Assembly: GCA_944340905.1 (NCBI GenBank)
Contig: CALVLT010000020.1
Coordinates: 1 to 39,835 of the forward strand
DNA from: an uncultured Clostridia bacterium
GTDB taxonomy: Bacteria; Bacillota; Clostridia; Christensenellales; Borkfalkiaceae
Direction: 5' to 3'
Length of the DNA stretch: 39,835 nt
The notes beneath the pieces are model-generated. The model was not told the origin of the DNA. It saw only the letters and a list, made by a program, of their open reading frames with translations, and did not search any database. Position numbers and translations under genes: made by a program. The number at the start of each line of letters is the position of its first letter. Position 1 is the stretch's first letter. Of this stretch, positions 15,650-25,311 are shown piece by piece.

Positions 15650-15678
15650 ATTGTAACACACCTTCCGGAATTTGTAAA
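15650..15678 (-). promoter_or_regulatory. Promoter of the ECF sigma operon
   Basis: Minus strand: TTTACA (15673-15678), 17-bp spacer, TACAAT (15650-15655), about 30 bp before the sigma factor start. Confidence 0.75.
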
Positions 15679-15761
15679 GGGGGAAATAATTTTGGACGAA
15701 AAGGCGGCAAGTGCACAGCGCCGTCATGCAAAGGAGCATCACAGCAGACGGAAAAAGTAAT

Positions 15762-16041
15762 CCCCCCCCGTCACTTCGTGACACCCCCATTAAAGCCCGA
15801 ATGGGCGTTAAGGGGGGATGCCCCTCAACATCGCCTGCGGCGGCCCCCAAGGGGAAGCCTTTTTACCAGCTCATCGTCATTCAGAGGGCGCCAGCCCGAA
15901 GAATCCCCCTTACGCTGTCTTAGGGGTATGACAACGCAAAAAGCCTCCCTCTTAGAGGGAGGTGACACGGCGCAAGCCGTGACGGAAGGAGTTCTCCCTC
16001 AGTTTGCTACGCAGACAGCTCCCTCTCGGAGGGAGCCTTAG
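15762..16041. repeat. Intergenic cluster of three short palindromic repeat units
   Basis: Three units lie end to end with no gene. About 15762-15820 is a C/G-run unit (CCCCCC...GGGGGG around a palindrome) related to 29571-29626 and 33702-33762. About 15868-15930 is a GTCATTCAGAG...GAAGAATCCC...TCTTAGGGG unit. About 15939-16041 is a 100-bp unit with terminal palindromes AAGCCTCCCTC.../...GAGGGAGCCTTAG and an inner CGGCGCAAGCCG hairpin. Short frames through these are artefacts. Confidence 0.75.
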
Positions 16042-16069
16042 GAAAAAAGTACAAATACCACGTAAAAAC

Positions 16070-16104
16070 CATCCCGCCCGCGCACGTTGTGCGCGGGCGG
16101 GATG
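16070..16104 (-). terminator. Distal terminator of hisS-trxA
   Basis: A perfect 16-bp stem (16070-16085/16089-16104) with loop GTT, followed on the minus strand by GGTTTTTACG. The core is shared with the hairpin at 12601-12639. Confidence 0.75.
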
Positions 16105-16127
16105 ATAAAAAAATTTTCATCATATAG

Positions 16128-16160
16128 CAGCGAGCCTTCCCTTTGCGGGAAGGCTCGCTG
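16128..16160 (-). terminator. Proximal hairpin after trxA
   Basis: A perfect 14-bp stem (16128-16141/16147-16160) 20 bp after the trxA stop, with AAAATTTTTTT some 15 bases further on the minus strand. Confidence 0.7.
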
Positions 16161-16180
16161 CCATTGAGCGCGTTTTGCGT

Positions 16181-16501
16181 TCAGATATATTTTTCCAGAA
16201 ACGCCTTGAGGGTGGGCGCGGGGACATACCCCAGGTGATTGCCGGCGGGCACGCCGTCGCGGAAGACAATGACGTTGGGAATGGACATCACGCCGTAGCG
16301 CTGTGCCGCCTCCGGATTGGCGTCCACGTCCACCTTGACGAAGGTCGCCCTTCCCGACATCTCGCCCGCGATGCCGTCCAGAACGGGCGCGAGCATCCTG
16401 CACGGGCCGCACCAATCCGCCCAGAAGTCGCACACGACCGGCCCCTTTTTGATGAGTTCCTCGAGCTGTGCGCCCGAAATTTCCGTTACGTTCTTTGCCA
16501 T
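16181..16501 (-). CDS. trxA: Thioredoxin
   Basis: A 106-residue cytoplasmic thioredoxin that reduces protein disulfides. The active site is W30-C-G-P-C34 within DFWADWCGPCRMLAP, and the cis-proline is P75 (SIPNVIVF). Length and fold are standard; there is an additional Cys at residue 24. GGGAGG lies 7 bases before the ATG, inside the end of hisS, whose stop is one base away, so the two genes form an operon. Two hairpins follow. Confidence 0.96.
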   Translation of the reverse strand: MAKNVTEISGAQLEELIKKGPVVCDFWADWCGPCRMLAPVLDGIAGEMSGRATFVKVDVDANPEAAQRYGVMSIPNVIVFRDGVPAGNHLGYVPAPTLKAFLEKYI

Positions 16502-16502
16502 A

Positions 16503-17759
16503 TCATGACCTCCCTTTTATATAATCGGCAAGTTCGCCGAAATTGACACGTTCCGAGGAAGAATTGCGCAGATCCTTGACCTGTGCGGCGCCCTCCTCCA
16601 GTTCCCGCTCGCCCAGCACCGCCACAAAGCGCGCGCCTGTCTTGTCCGCATATTTGAACTGCGCCTTGACGGAGCGCTCCATGAGGTCGGTCTCGCAGGG
16701 AATGCCCGCCGCGCGCAATTGCTGCGCCAAGAGGAACGCCTTTTCGCGCGAGGAGGCGTCCATGCCCGCCAGATAGCACGCCACGCCCTGCGGCGCGATC
16801 GGCAGGCAGCCCTCCGCCTCCATGACGAGCAGCAGCCGCTCCATGCCCGCCGCAAATCCTACGGCGGGTACGGGTTTTGAATCCATCTGCTCGAGCAGCG
16901 TATCGTATCTTCCGCCCGCAAGCACCGTTCCCTGCGCGCCCGCCGCATCCGAAACGAACTCGAACACGGTGCGGCTGTAGTAGTCCAGTCCGCGCACGAT
17001 GGAGGGGTTCACCGTGAATGCCACCCCCGCCGCCGAAAGAAGGCGCTTGACCTCCTCGAAGTGCGCGCGGCAGTCCTCGCACAGATAGTCGAGCATGTGC
17101 GGCGCATTTGCCGCGACCGTCTTGCAGCCCTCCACCTTGCAGTCGAGCATGCGCATGGGATTTTTTTCGTAGCGCACGCGGCAGTCCTCGCACAGTTCAC
17201 TCAAATGGGGCGCGAAGTACTCCCTGAGCGCCTGGTGGTAGCGCGCACGGCAATGTTTGCAGCCGATGGAATTGAGCTGCAGTTCCACTTTCTTCAACCC
17301 AAGGCGTTTTAAGAACGCATCGGCGAGCGAAATGACCTCCGCATCGGCAGACGCCCCCGCCGCCCCGTACAGTTCACAGCCGAACTGGTGGAATTCGCGC
17401 AGCCTGCCCGCCTGTGGGCGCTCATAGCGGAAGGCGGAGATGAGATAGTACGCCTTGAAGGGCAGCACGCCGCCCGCCAGGCCGTGCTCGATGAAGGCGC
17501 GCGCCACACCCGCCGTTCCCTCGGGGCGCAGCGTCACCGACCTGCCCCCCTTGTCGAGAAAGGTGTACATTTCCTTGTTGACGATGTCCGTCGTGTCGCC
17601 CACGCCGCGCGCAAACAGTTCGGTGTGCTCGAACACGGGGGTACGGACCTCGCGAAAGGCGTACATATCCGCCGTCTCCCGCGCCTTTTGTTCAAGATAC
17701 TGCCACAGATACGCCTGCGAAGGCAGGACGTCCTTACAGCCCTTGGGAATCTGGATCAT
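16503..17759 (-). CDS. hisS: Histidyl-tRNA synthetase
   Basis: A 418-residue class II synthetase that charges tRNA-His. Motif 2 is FRYERPQAGRLREFHQFG, the His-specific signatures are RGLDYYSRTVFEF and AGGRYDTL, and motif 3 is AVGFAAGMERLL. The C-terminal anticodon-binding domain spans about 320-418. The mid-region contains many paired Cys (CKHC, CEDC, CKVEGC, CEDC), the Cys-rich insertion also seen in other Firmicutes HisRS. GAAGGAT precedes the ATG. trxA follows by one base. No T-box leader is visible; the upstream region is filled with repeats. Confidence 0.96.
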   Translation of the reverse strand: MIQIPKGCKDVLPSQAYLWQYLEQKARETADMYAFREVRTPVFEHTELFARGVGDTTDIVNKEMYTFLDKGGRSVTLRPEGTAGVARAFIEHGLAGGVLPFKAYYLISAFRYERPQAGRLREFHQFGCELYGAAGASADAEVISLADAFLKRLGLKKVELQLNSIGCKHCRARYHQALREYFAPHLSELCEDCRVRYEKNPMRMLDCKVEGCKTVAANAPHMLDYLCEDCRAHFEEVKRLLSAAGVAFTVNPSIVRGLDYYSRTVFEFVSDAAGAQGTVLAGGRYDTLLEQMDSKPVPAVGFAAGMERLLLVMEAEGCLPIAPQGVACYLAGMDASSREKAFLLAQQLRAAGIPCETDLMERSVKAQFKYADKTGARFVAVLGERELEEGAAQVKDLRNSSSERVNFGELADYIKGRS

Positions 17760-17799
17760 ATGATTTATCCTTCATAATGTTTTTGATGCGGAACAATTA

Positions 17800-18065
17800 G
17801 AAAAGCCCCGCGTTCTCTTGCACCTAAGACGACGTATAAGGGATTCTTCGCTGCAGTTCGGAATGACGGTAAGCGGACAATCTTCGTTCCCCACGTCATT
17901 CAGAGCGAAGGGCGCAGCCCATAGCGCCCGATGCGAGGAAAAATACCCGCTTGCGGAAGTATTTTGACGACGCAGCGCACAAGGCGTAGCCGAAGTAAGA
18001 ATCCCCTCGCAAGGAACAGTAAGCACAAAACGTGTTCTCCTGCCCCTAAGACGACGTACAAAGGG
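17800..18065. repeat. Cluster of GTCATTC/CTTAGGGG repeat units
   Basis: At least three degenerate units of one family: about 17811-17873 (minus), 17898-18012 (plus, with a longer middle) and 18033-18060 (minus, partial). Shared words are GTTCTCTTGC(C/A)CCTAAGAC(A/G)ACGTAT and GTCATTC...AGAATCCC. Each unit can form hairpins CCCCTAAGAC/GTNTNAGGGG and ATTC/GAAT. No gene. Confidence 0.75.
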
Positions 18066-18069
18066 AATG

Positions 18070-18371
18070 CGTTCTCTTGCCCCTAAGACAACGTATAGGG
18101 GATTCTTCGGGGGCTACGCCCCCTCTGAATGACGGTTGCAAGTAAAAAATGTCCTTGCTAAATCACTCGCGCAAGCAAAATCGCATTTTGCGCCCGCGCC
18201 CCACATTTGCGCATACCTGCGCTTATGCGGAAAGAGTGAGCCGCCGCGGGCTATACTGTTGCGAAAATAGCGGCGGCGAGAGAAAACCGATTGTCAGGCG
18301 CAGCCGTGCAATGGGTTTTCTCTTTAACTCACGAGATTTCTTTTTGTCAGTTCAAAAAGAAATCTGTGAAC
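18070..18371 (-). repeat. Multi-hairpin composite element, copy A
   Basis: Read on the minus strand from 18371: hairpin 1 AGATTTCTTTTTG-AACTGA-complement (18334-18365), hairpin 2 AGAGAAAACC...GGTTTTCTCT (18279-18323), hairpin 3 GCCGCCGC...GCGGCGGC (18240-18277) with GCAACAGTATA in its loop, a conserved 38-bp block (18196-18233, 37/38 identical to copy C), and a terminal GTCATTC/CTTAGGGG unit (18070-18138). It begins 3 bp past the hslU stop codon. No coding potential. Confidence 0.85.
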
Positions 18372-18373
18372 AC

Positions 18374-19684
<1,311 letters not shown>

Positions 19685-19701
19685 AATAACCTCCAGATAA
19701 A

Positions 19702-20033
19702 GTTCACAGATTTCTTTTTGAACTGACAAAAAGAAATCTCGTGAGTTTCAGGAAAACCCAACGTTCGCCGAAGGCTCTGCGTTCGGTTTTCCTCGCCGAT
19801 GGGATTGGCAACAGTTTAGCCCCCATCGGCTCTCCTTTCCGTGAAAGCTGCGTGAGCAGCAAACAGGGGCGCAAAAGGCATAACGCAGTGACGCCTTTTG
19901 CAACATATTTCAGCAAGGGCACTTGCTCGTAACCGTCATTCCGCCCGACGACGTAGGCGGCGCACGAGTCCCATAGGGACGAAGTAACGTATGTGAGGAA
20001 TCCCCTCATGCGTTGTCTTAGGGGCAAGAGAAC
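19702..20033 (+). repeat. Multi-hairpin composite element, copy B
   Basis: Hairpin 1 is at 19708-19739 (loop AACTGA), hairpin 2 at 19751-19792 (GGAAAACCCAACG.../CGTTCGGTTTTCC), hairpin 3 GCCGATGGG/CCCATCGGC at 19795-19830 with GCAACAGTTTA in its loop, an extra hairpin GCAAAAGGC/GCCTTTTGC at 19871-19901, then a GTCATTC...CTTAGGGGCAAGAGAAC unit (19935-20033). It fills the hslV-hslU gap and begins 18 bp upstream of the hslU ATG; the rest of the gap (to 20144) holds a partial C/G-run unit. Confidence 0.85.
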
Positions 20034-20144
20034 CCAGATCCCGCCCCCTTTAACACGCGACAGCGTGCTGTTTGGCAAAGCCAAACAGCCGCACAATCCG
20101 CTCCGTTCCGACGACGCCTTTGCGAAAAGATTTGCGTGAACTTT

Positions 20145-20678
20145 TTACACTGTTTCGCAAATAATATGGTCGTTGGTAAACACGCAGATCTCCGATGCGA
20201 TCTTCAAAGACTTGCGTGCGATCTCCTCTGCCGAAAAATCGGTGTTCTGGGCGAGCGCGCGCGCCGCAGCGAGCGCATAGTTGCCGCCCGAACCGATGGC
20301 GCAGATGCCCTCGTCCGGTTCGATGACCTCGCCCGTGCCCGAGAGAATGAGCAGCGTGTCCTTGTCCGCCGTGATCATCATGGCGTTGAGCTGCCTGCCC
20401 AGCTTGTCGCTGCGCCACAGCTCGGCAAGTTCCACCGCCGAGCGCATCAGGTTGCCCGCGAACTTGTTGAGCATGCCCTCGAAGCGCTCGGAGAGCGCAA
20501 AGGCGTCCGTCACCGACCCCGCAAAGCCTAAAATGACCTTGCCGCCGTAGATGCGGCGCACCTTGATTGCCGTGTTCTTGAAGATGACGGACTCTCCCAT
20601 CGTGACCTGTCCGTCGCCCGCGATGGCCGTCACGCCGTCCTTTTTGACAGCGCAGATCGTCGTTCCGTGAAATTCCAT
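20145..20678 (-). CDS. hslV: HslV, peptidase subunit of the HslUV protease
   Basis: A 177-residue N-terminal-nucleophile threonine peptidase (ClpQ/CodW). The N-terminus [11 protein letters not shown] parallels the B. subtilis CodW type, with a short propeptide or extension before the Thr-Thr pair rather than Met directly before Thr. Further signatures are [20 protein letters not shown] and [16 protein letters not shown]. It forms a dodecamer capped by HslU. GGAGG precedes the ATG by 5 bases; trmFO ends 13 bp upstream. Confidence 0.96.
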   Translation of the reverse strand: MEFHGTTICAVKKDGVTAIAGDGQVTMGESVIFKNTAIKVRRIYGGKVILGFAGSVTDAFALSERFEGMLNKFAGNLMRSAVELAELWRSDKLGRQLNAMMITADKDTLLILSGTGEVIEPDEGICAIGSGGNYALAAARALAQNTDFSAEEIARKSLKIASEICVFTNDHIICETV

Positions 20679-20691
20679 ACCTTCCTCCTTG

Positions 20692-21978
20692 TTATACCTG
20701 TATTGCGGCGGAAAAGCGCCCGATCTCCTCGAGTGCGCGCTCCGCCATGCGTCTCTTTTTTTCCTGTTTATCCTTGACGTCCATGCCGCGCAGAATGCCG
20801 TAGTTGGCGTTCATGGGCTGAAAGTGCGCATTGGACGCCGCGATATAGCGCGCGAGCGCGCCCATCACGCAGGTGTCCTCCGGCACGATGCTCTCCCGTC
20901 CGTGCAGTTTCCTGAGCAGGTTCATCGCCGCGAGCATGCCGCTCGCCGCGCTCTCGACATACCCCTCCACGCCCGTCATCTGCCCCGCAAAGAAGAGCAT
21001 GGGCGCATCCTTTGCGGAATAGTCGGCGCACAAAACGCGCGGGGAATCGAGAAAGGTGTTGCGGTGCATGACGCCGTAGCGCACGAATTCCGCGTGCCGC
21101 AGGGCGGGAATGAGGGAAAACACCCGTTTCTGCTCCCCGAACCTGAGGTTGGTCTGGCAGCCGACCAGTCCCAGCAGCGTGCCCTGCGCATTCTCGCGGC
21201 GCAGCTGCAGCACCGCATACGGGCGGCCGAGCGCCCCGTCCGCCAGCCCCACGGGCTTGAACGTGCCGAAGCGCAATGTGTCCTTTCCGCGCGACGCCAT
21301 CACCTCGACGGGCATGCAGCCCTCGAAGATCTCCCGCTTTTCAAAGTCCTTCAGCGTCACCTTTTGGGCGGCGAGCAGTTCGCGCACGAACGCCTCGTAT
21401 TCTTCTTTGTTCATGGGACAGTTGACATAGTCCCCCGTCCCCCTGCCGTAGCGGTCCGCCGTGAACGCCGCGTCCATATCCACGCTCTGTGCCGTGACGA
21501 CGGGCGCAGTCGCATCGTAAAAGTGCAGTCCGCCGCCGAAGCGCGCCTCGATCGCCGCATACAGCGCGCCGTCCGTCAGCGGCCCCGTGGCAACGATGCC
21601 CGCCTCGGGGAGCGCAGTCTGCTCGCGGCAGACGATGTGAATGTTGGGATGTGTGCGCAGTTTTTGCGTGACGTATGCGGAAAATGCGTCCCTGTCCACG
21701 GCGAGCGCCCCGCCCGCCGGCACGCGCGTTGCCGCCGCCGCCTGCATGGTCAGGGAACCGAGCATGCGCATCTCCTGCTTGAGAAGGCCGCATGCGTTGC
21801 CGGACACGTCGTCACTCTTCAGGGAATTGGAGCAGACCAGCTCGCACAGTCCGTCGCTCGCGTGGGCGGGGGAACGGCGCGCGGGCTTTTGTTCGACAAG
21901 CTCCACCTGTTCGCCGTGCTCCGCCAGATACCACGCCGCCTCGCTGCCCGCAAGGCCCGCGCCGATGACCGCGATCAT
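20692..21978 (-). CDS. trmFO: TrmFO, folate-dependent tRNA m5U54 methyltransferase
   Basis: A 428-residue flavoprotein (formerly Gid) that forms 5-methyluridine at tRNA position 54 using methylenetetrahydrofolate and FAD. The N-terminal dinucleotide fold reads [47 protein letters not shown] and [16 protein letters not shown] are family signatures. The ATG overlaps the topA stop by 4 bp, and no strong ribosome-binding site is present, so translation is probably coupled. The gene order topA-trmFO-hslV-hslU is the Firmicutes order except that the xerC/codV gene is missing between trmFO and hslV. Confidence 0.96.
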   Translation of the reverse strand: MIAVIGAGLAGSEAAWYLAEHGEQVELVEQKPARRSPAHASDGLCELVCSNSLKSDDVSGNACGLLKQEMRMLGSLTMQAAAATRVPAGGALAVDRDAFSAYVTQKLRTHPNIHIVCREQTALPEAGIVATGPLTDGALYAAIEARFGGGLHFYDATAPVVTAQSVDMDAAFTADRYGRGTGDYVNCPMNKEEYEAFVRELLAAQKVTLKDFEKREIFEGCMPVEVMASRGKDTLRFGTFKPVGLADGALGRPYAVLQLRRENAQGTLLGLVGCQTNLRFGEQKRVFSLIPALRHAEFVRYGVMHRNTFLDSPRVLCADYSAKDAPMLFFAGQMTGVEGYVESAASGMLAAMNLLRKLHGRESIVPEDTCVMGALARYIAASNAHFQPMNANYGILRGMDVKDKQEKKRRMAERALEEIGRFSAAIQV

Positions 21979-24197
21979 GCCTGCGGGGGCGCCTCAGGCT
22001 TGGGCGGCTTGGGCGCGCGGTAGGAACATTCCTTATTGGCGCACTTGATGTTGCCGCGCGCCGTCTTGACGAGCGCGCCGCCGCACACGGGGCACTTTTC
22101 GCCCGTCGGCTCGTCCCAGCTGCGGAAATCGCAGGCGGGATAGCCCGTGCAGCCGTAGTAAAACTTCCCCGTGCGGGTACGCAGCTTTTTGGTGGGCTTG
22201 CCGCAGACGGGGCACGTGCCCTCGAGCACGCCCTCCGCCGGCTTGTCTCCGTAGGGAAGGGTGGACTTGCAGGCGGGATAGTTGGGGCAGGCGAGGAACT
22301 TGCCGTACCTGCCGCTCTTGACCACCATCATGGCGCCGCACTTGGGGCAGGGCGTATCCGAGACCTCCGCCTTGCCCTCGCTGACAATGTTCGAGCAGGC
22401 GGGATAGTTGGAACAGGCAAGATAGGTGCCGTACTTGCCCGTCTTTCTGACCATGGGCGAGCCGCACTTGGAACACTTGACGTCCGTCACCTCGTCCCCG
22501 TCCGTCTTGGCAAAGCGCAGCTGCCGCTCGAAGGGCGGATAGAAGTCGGCGATCACGGTGTGCCAGTCCCTGCCGCCGTCCTCGATGGCGTCCAGCTTGG
22601 TCTCCATGTCCGCGGTAAAGCCGACGTCCATGACCTCGGGGAAGTACTTCACGAGCATATCCGTGATGCGGTACGCCACCTCGGTGGGCTTCATGTACTT
22701 GCCCTCTTTTTCCACATACTTGCGCTTGTTCAGAACGGAGATGATGGTCGCATAAGTGGAGGGCCGCCCGATGCCCTTGTCCTCCATCGCCTTGACGAGG
22801 GAGGCATCTGTATAGCGCACGGGGGGCTTGGTGAACTTCTGTTCGGGCTTGACGCCGATGCAGTCGAGCGCCTGCCCCTCCTCCACGGGAGGGAGCAGCC
22901 CCTTGCCGCCCTCTTCCTCGTCCCCCGCCTTGCTCTCCTGCCAGACGGCGGTATAGCCCGCAAACTTCAATGCCTTGCCGCTTGCCTTGAGCATATAGTC
23001 GCCGTTTTCGATCTCCACCTGCATGGAATCGTACAGCGCCTGCGCCATCTGCGAGGCGATAAAGCGCTCGTAGATGAGTTTGTAGACGTTGAAATGCTTC
23101 TTGTCGAGCAGCTTTCTGACCGACTCGGGGGTGCGGGACAGGTCGATGGGACGGATCGCCTCGTGCGCGTCCTGCGCACCCTTCTTGGAGGCGTAAAAAT
23201 TGGGCTTTTCGGGAAGGTATTCCTTGCCGTAGTGCGCCTCGATATACTGCCGCGCCGCCGCCTGCGCGTCCGAAGAGACGCGGGTGGAGTCGGTACGGAT
23301 ATAGGTGACAAAGGCGACGTGCCCCATGCCCTCGACGTCGATGCCCTCGTACAGGTGCTGCGCCATGAGCATGGTCTCGGGCGCCGTCATGCCCAGTTTG
23401 TTGGAGGCGTCCTGCTGCAGGGTGCTCGTGGTGAAGGGGGCGGGCGCGTGCGACTTGGTGACGCTGCGCCTGACGTTTGCCACCTTGTACGTGCCCGCGG
23501 CGAGCGCGGCGAGCGCCTCGTCCGCCGCCTGCTTGCTGCCGATCTTGCACTTCTTGCCCCTGTATTTTTCGAGCGCGGCCTTGAAGGGGGAATATTTCTT
23601 CTCCCCGTCCTGCAGCTCCGCCGTGATCGTCCAGTACTCCTCGGGCTTGAACGCCTGGATCTCGCGCTCGCGCTCCACGACGAGGCGCAGCGCCACCGAC
23701 TGCACTCTGCCCGCCGACAGCCCGTTGCCGATCTTGTCGTTGAGCAGGGGGGAGAGCTTGTAGCCCACCAGCCTGTCCAGCACGCGGCGCGCCTGCTGCG
23801 CGTCCACCAGGTTATAGTCGATGGTGCGCGGCGAGGCGAGCGCACGTTCCACCGCCTTGGGGGAAATTTCGTTGAATTCAATGCGGTTCTTCCCGTCGGC
23901 GGGAAGGCCCAGAACGGTCTGCAGGTGCCAGCTGATCGCCTCGCCCTCGCGGTCGGGGTCGGTGGCAAGGTACACCCTGTCCGCCCGCTTTGCCTCCTCC
24001 GTCAGGCGCTTGATGATCGCCTCCTTGCCCGGAGAATCGACGTAGCGCGGCTCATAGTTCTTGTCCGTTGCAACGCCGAGCTGCTTTTGCGGCAGATCGC
24101 GGATGTGTCCGCCCGAGGCGTCCACCTGATATTTTCCCTTCAGATAGCGGGAGATCGTTTTCGCCTTGCTGGGCGACTCGACGATGATAAGTTCCAT
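21975..24197 (-). CDS. topA: DNA topoisomerase I
   Basis: A 740-residue type IA topoisomerase that relaxes negative supercoils. The TOPRIM domain has MELIIVESPSKAKTI and ATDPDREGEAISWHL; the active-site Tyr is in TYIRTDSTR; GIGRPSTYATII is also typical. The C-terminus carries four four-Cys zinc ribbons (CSKCG...CSNYPAC, CPKCG...CPNYPAC, CPVCG...CTGYPAC, CPVCG...CANKEC) and a Pro/Lys tail. AAGGAG lies 4 bases before the ATG at 24197; 27 upstream in-frame codons have no such site. dprA ends 31 bp upstream. Confidence 0.97.
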   Translation of the reverse strand: MELIIVESPSKAKTISRYLKGKYQVDASGGHIRDLPQKQLGVATDKNYEPRYVDSPGKEAIIKRLTEEAKRADRVYLATDPDREGEAISWHLQTVLGLPADGKNRIEFNEISPKAVERALASPRTIDYNLVDAQQARRVLDRLVGYKLSPLLNDKIGNGLSAGRVQSVALRLVVEREREIQAFKPEEYWTITAELQDGEKKYSPFKAALEKYRGKKCKIGSKQAADEALAALAAGTYKVANVRRSVTKSHAPAPFTTSTLQQDASNKLGMTAPETMLMAQHLYEGIDVEGMGHVAFVTYIRTDSTRVSSDAQAAARQYIEAHYGKEYLPEKPNFYASKKGAQDAHEAIRPIDLSRTPESVRKLLDKKHFNVYKLIYERFIASQMAQALYDSMQVEIENGDYMLKASGKALKFAGYTAVWQESKAGDEEEGGKGLLPPVEEGQALDCIGVKPEQKFTKPPVRYTDASLVKAMEDKGIGRPSTYATIISVLNKRKYVEKEGKYMKPTEVAYRITDMLVKYFPEVMDVGFTADMETKLDAIEDGGRDWHTVIADFYPPFERQLRFAKTDGDEVTDVKCSKCGSPMVRKTGKYGTYLACSNYPACSNIVSEGKAEVSDTPCPKCGAMMVVKSGRYGKFLACPNYPACKSTLPYGDKPAEGVLEGTCPVCGKPTKKLRTRTGKFYYGCTGYPACDFRSWDEPTGEKCPVCGGALVKTARGNIKCANKECSYRAPKPPKPEAPPQA

Positions 24198-24228
24198 ACA
24201 GCTCCTTTGCGGACGGTGCGTCCGCCTG

Positions 24229-25311
24229 TCACCTGCGAGAGATCGCGGTATATTGATTGCCGCCCGCACGCACGGCAAGCCCCTTGAGTTCGAGGGAGGC
24301 GAGCGCCGCCTGCGCCTCCCAGACGGGAAGCCCGAGGCGCTGTGCGAGCGCCGCCGCGTGTTCTTCCCCCGCCAGCCGCAGCGCGGCGAGCATGCGCTCC
24401 TCCTGCGGCGTCAGGGAGGGCGCAGGCATCCCTTCGTATTGCATGCCGAATGCGTCGAAAATGTCCTGCGCGCCCGTACACAGATATGCGCCCTGTTTGA
24501 TGAGCGCATTGCACCCGACGCCCTGCGCCGCGCCTGCGTTATGGGGCAGCGCGAACACCTCCCGCCCGTAGGCGAGCGCACGGTCCGCCGTGATGAGCGT
24601 GCCGCTCTTCTCCCCCGCGGCGAGCACCAGAACGCCCTGCGAAAGTCCGGCGAGGATGCGGTTGCGCGCGTGGAAGGAGAACTTCTGCGCCCGCATGCCG
24701 AGGGGATATTCGCTGACGAGCAGCGCGCGCTTGGCGATCTCGCGCCTGAGCGCGGCGTGCGCGGCGGGATAATCGACGTCAGGCCCGCACGGCAGCACGC
24801 AGACGAGGTTCCCCGAGGGGAGCGCCCCGTCGACGGCGGCGCGGTCGCCGCCCTCCGCTATGCCCGTGACGACGGCAAACGTTCGCGAGAGTTCGCCCGC
24901 GATCGCTTTGCCCGCCGCCTGCGCCCATGCGGGCAGCAGGCGCGCGCCGACGATGCAGAACTTGCGCATGCCGAGCAGTTCCCTTCTCCCCGCGCAAAAG
25001 AGCGCAATGGGCGGGTCGGGAATGGCGCGCAGCGCCTCGGGATAGTCGGCGGACGCGAGCGTCACGGCGAAAAATCCTTTGGCGGCGAGGCGGGCGAGGT
25101 ATTCCTCCCCTTCCCGTTCAATTTCCGCAATGCCACCTTTATATACACGGTTTTGCGCCGTTTCTATCACGGCGAGGCAAATTTTTTCCAGCTCTTTCCG
25201 GGGGATCCCCTGAGCACAGAGCTGCGCAATGCGTGCGCGGGCGCGCTCGTCCGCCGGCGCACATGCCGCGAGCCAGACGAGCAGCCGCGCCTCCTGCGAA
25301 CAGGCACTCAT
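24229..25311 (-). CDS. dprA: DNA-processing protein DprA (Smf)
   Basis: A 360-residue Rossmann-fold protein that binds incoming single-stranded DNA and loads RecA during transformation. Recognisable parts are YPEALRAIPDPPIALFCAG, FCIVGAR, ARNRILAGLSQGVLVLAAGEKSGTLITADRALAYGREVFALP and a C-terminal winged-helix (about 300-360). Two motifs are altered: the usual GSR..T..G reads GARLLPAWAQ and the usual GLARGID..AH reads GIAEGGDRAAV. It overlaps the comM stop by 4 bp and precedes topA, as in other Firmicutes. The divergence may mean changed DNA binding, or simply lineage drift. Confidence 0.92.
   Translation of the reverse strand: MSACSQEARLLVWLAACAPADERARARIAQLCAQGIPRKELEKICLAVIETAQNRVYKGGIAEIEREGEEYLARLAAKGFFAVTLASADYPEALRAIPDPPIALFCAGRRELLGMRKFCIVGARLLPAWAQAAGKAIAGELSRTFAVVTGIAEGGDRAAVDGALPSGNLVCVLPCGPDVDYPAAHAALRREIAKRALLVSEYPLGMRAQKFSFHARNRILAGLSQGVLVLAAGEKSGTLITADRALAYGREVFALPHNAGAAQGVGCNALIKQGAYLCTGAQDIFDAFGMQYEGMPAPSLTPQEERMLAALRLAGEEHAAALAQRLGLPVWEAQAALASLELKGLAVRAGGNQYTAISRR

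Noticed and set aside
17760..18070. T-box leader upstream of hisS
   Set aside because: No T-box consensus (AGGGTGGNACCGCG-like) or antiterminator structure is visible; the region consists of repeat units.
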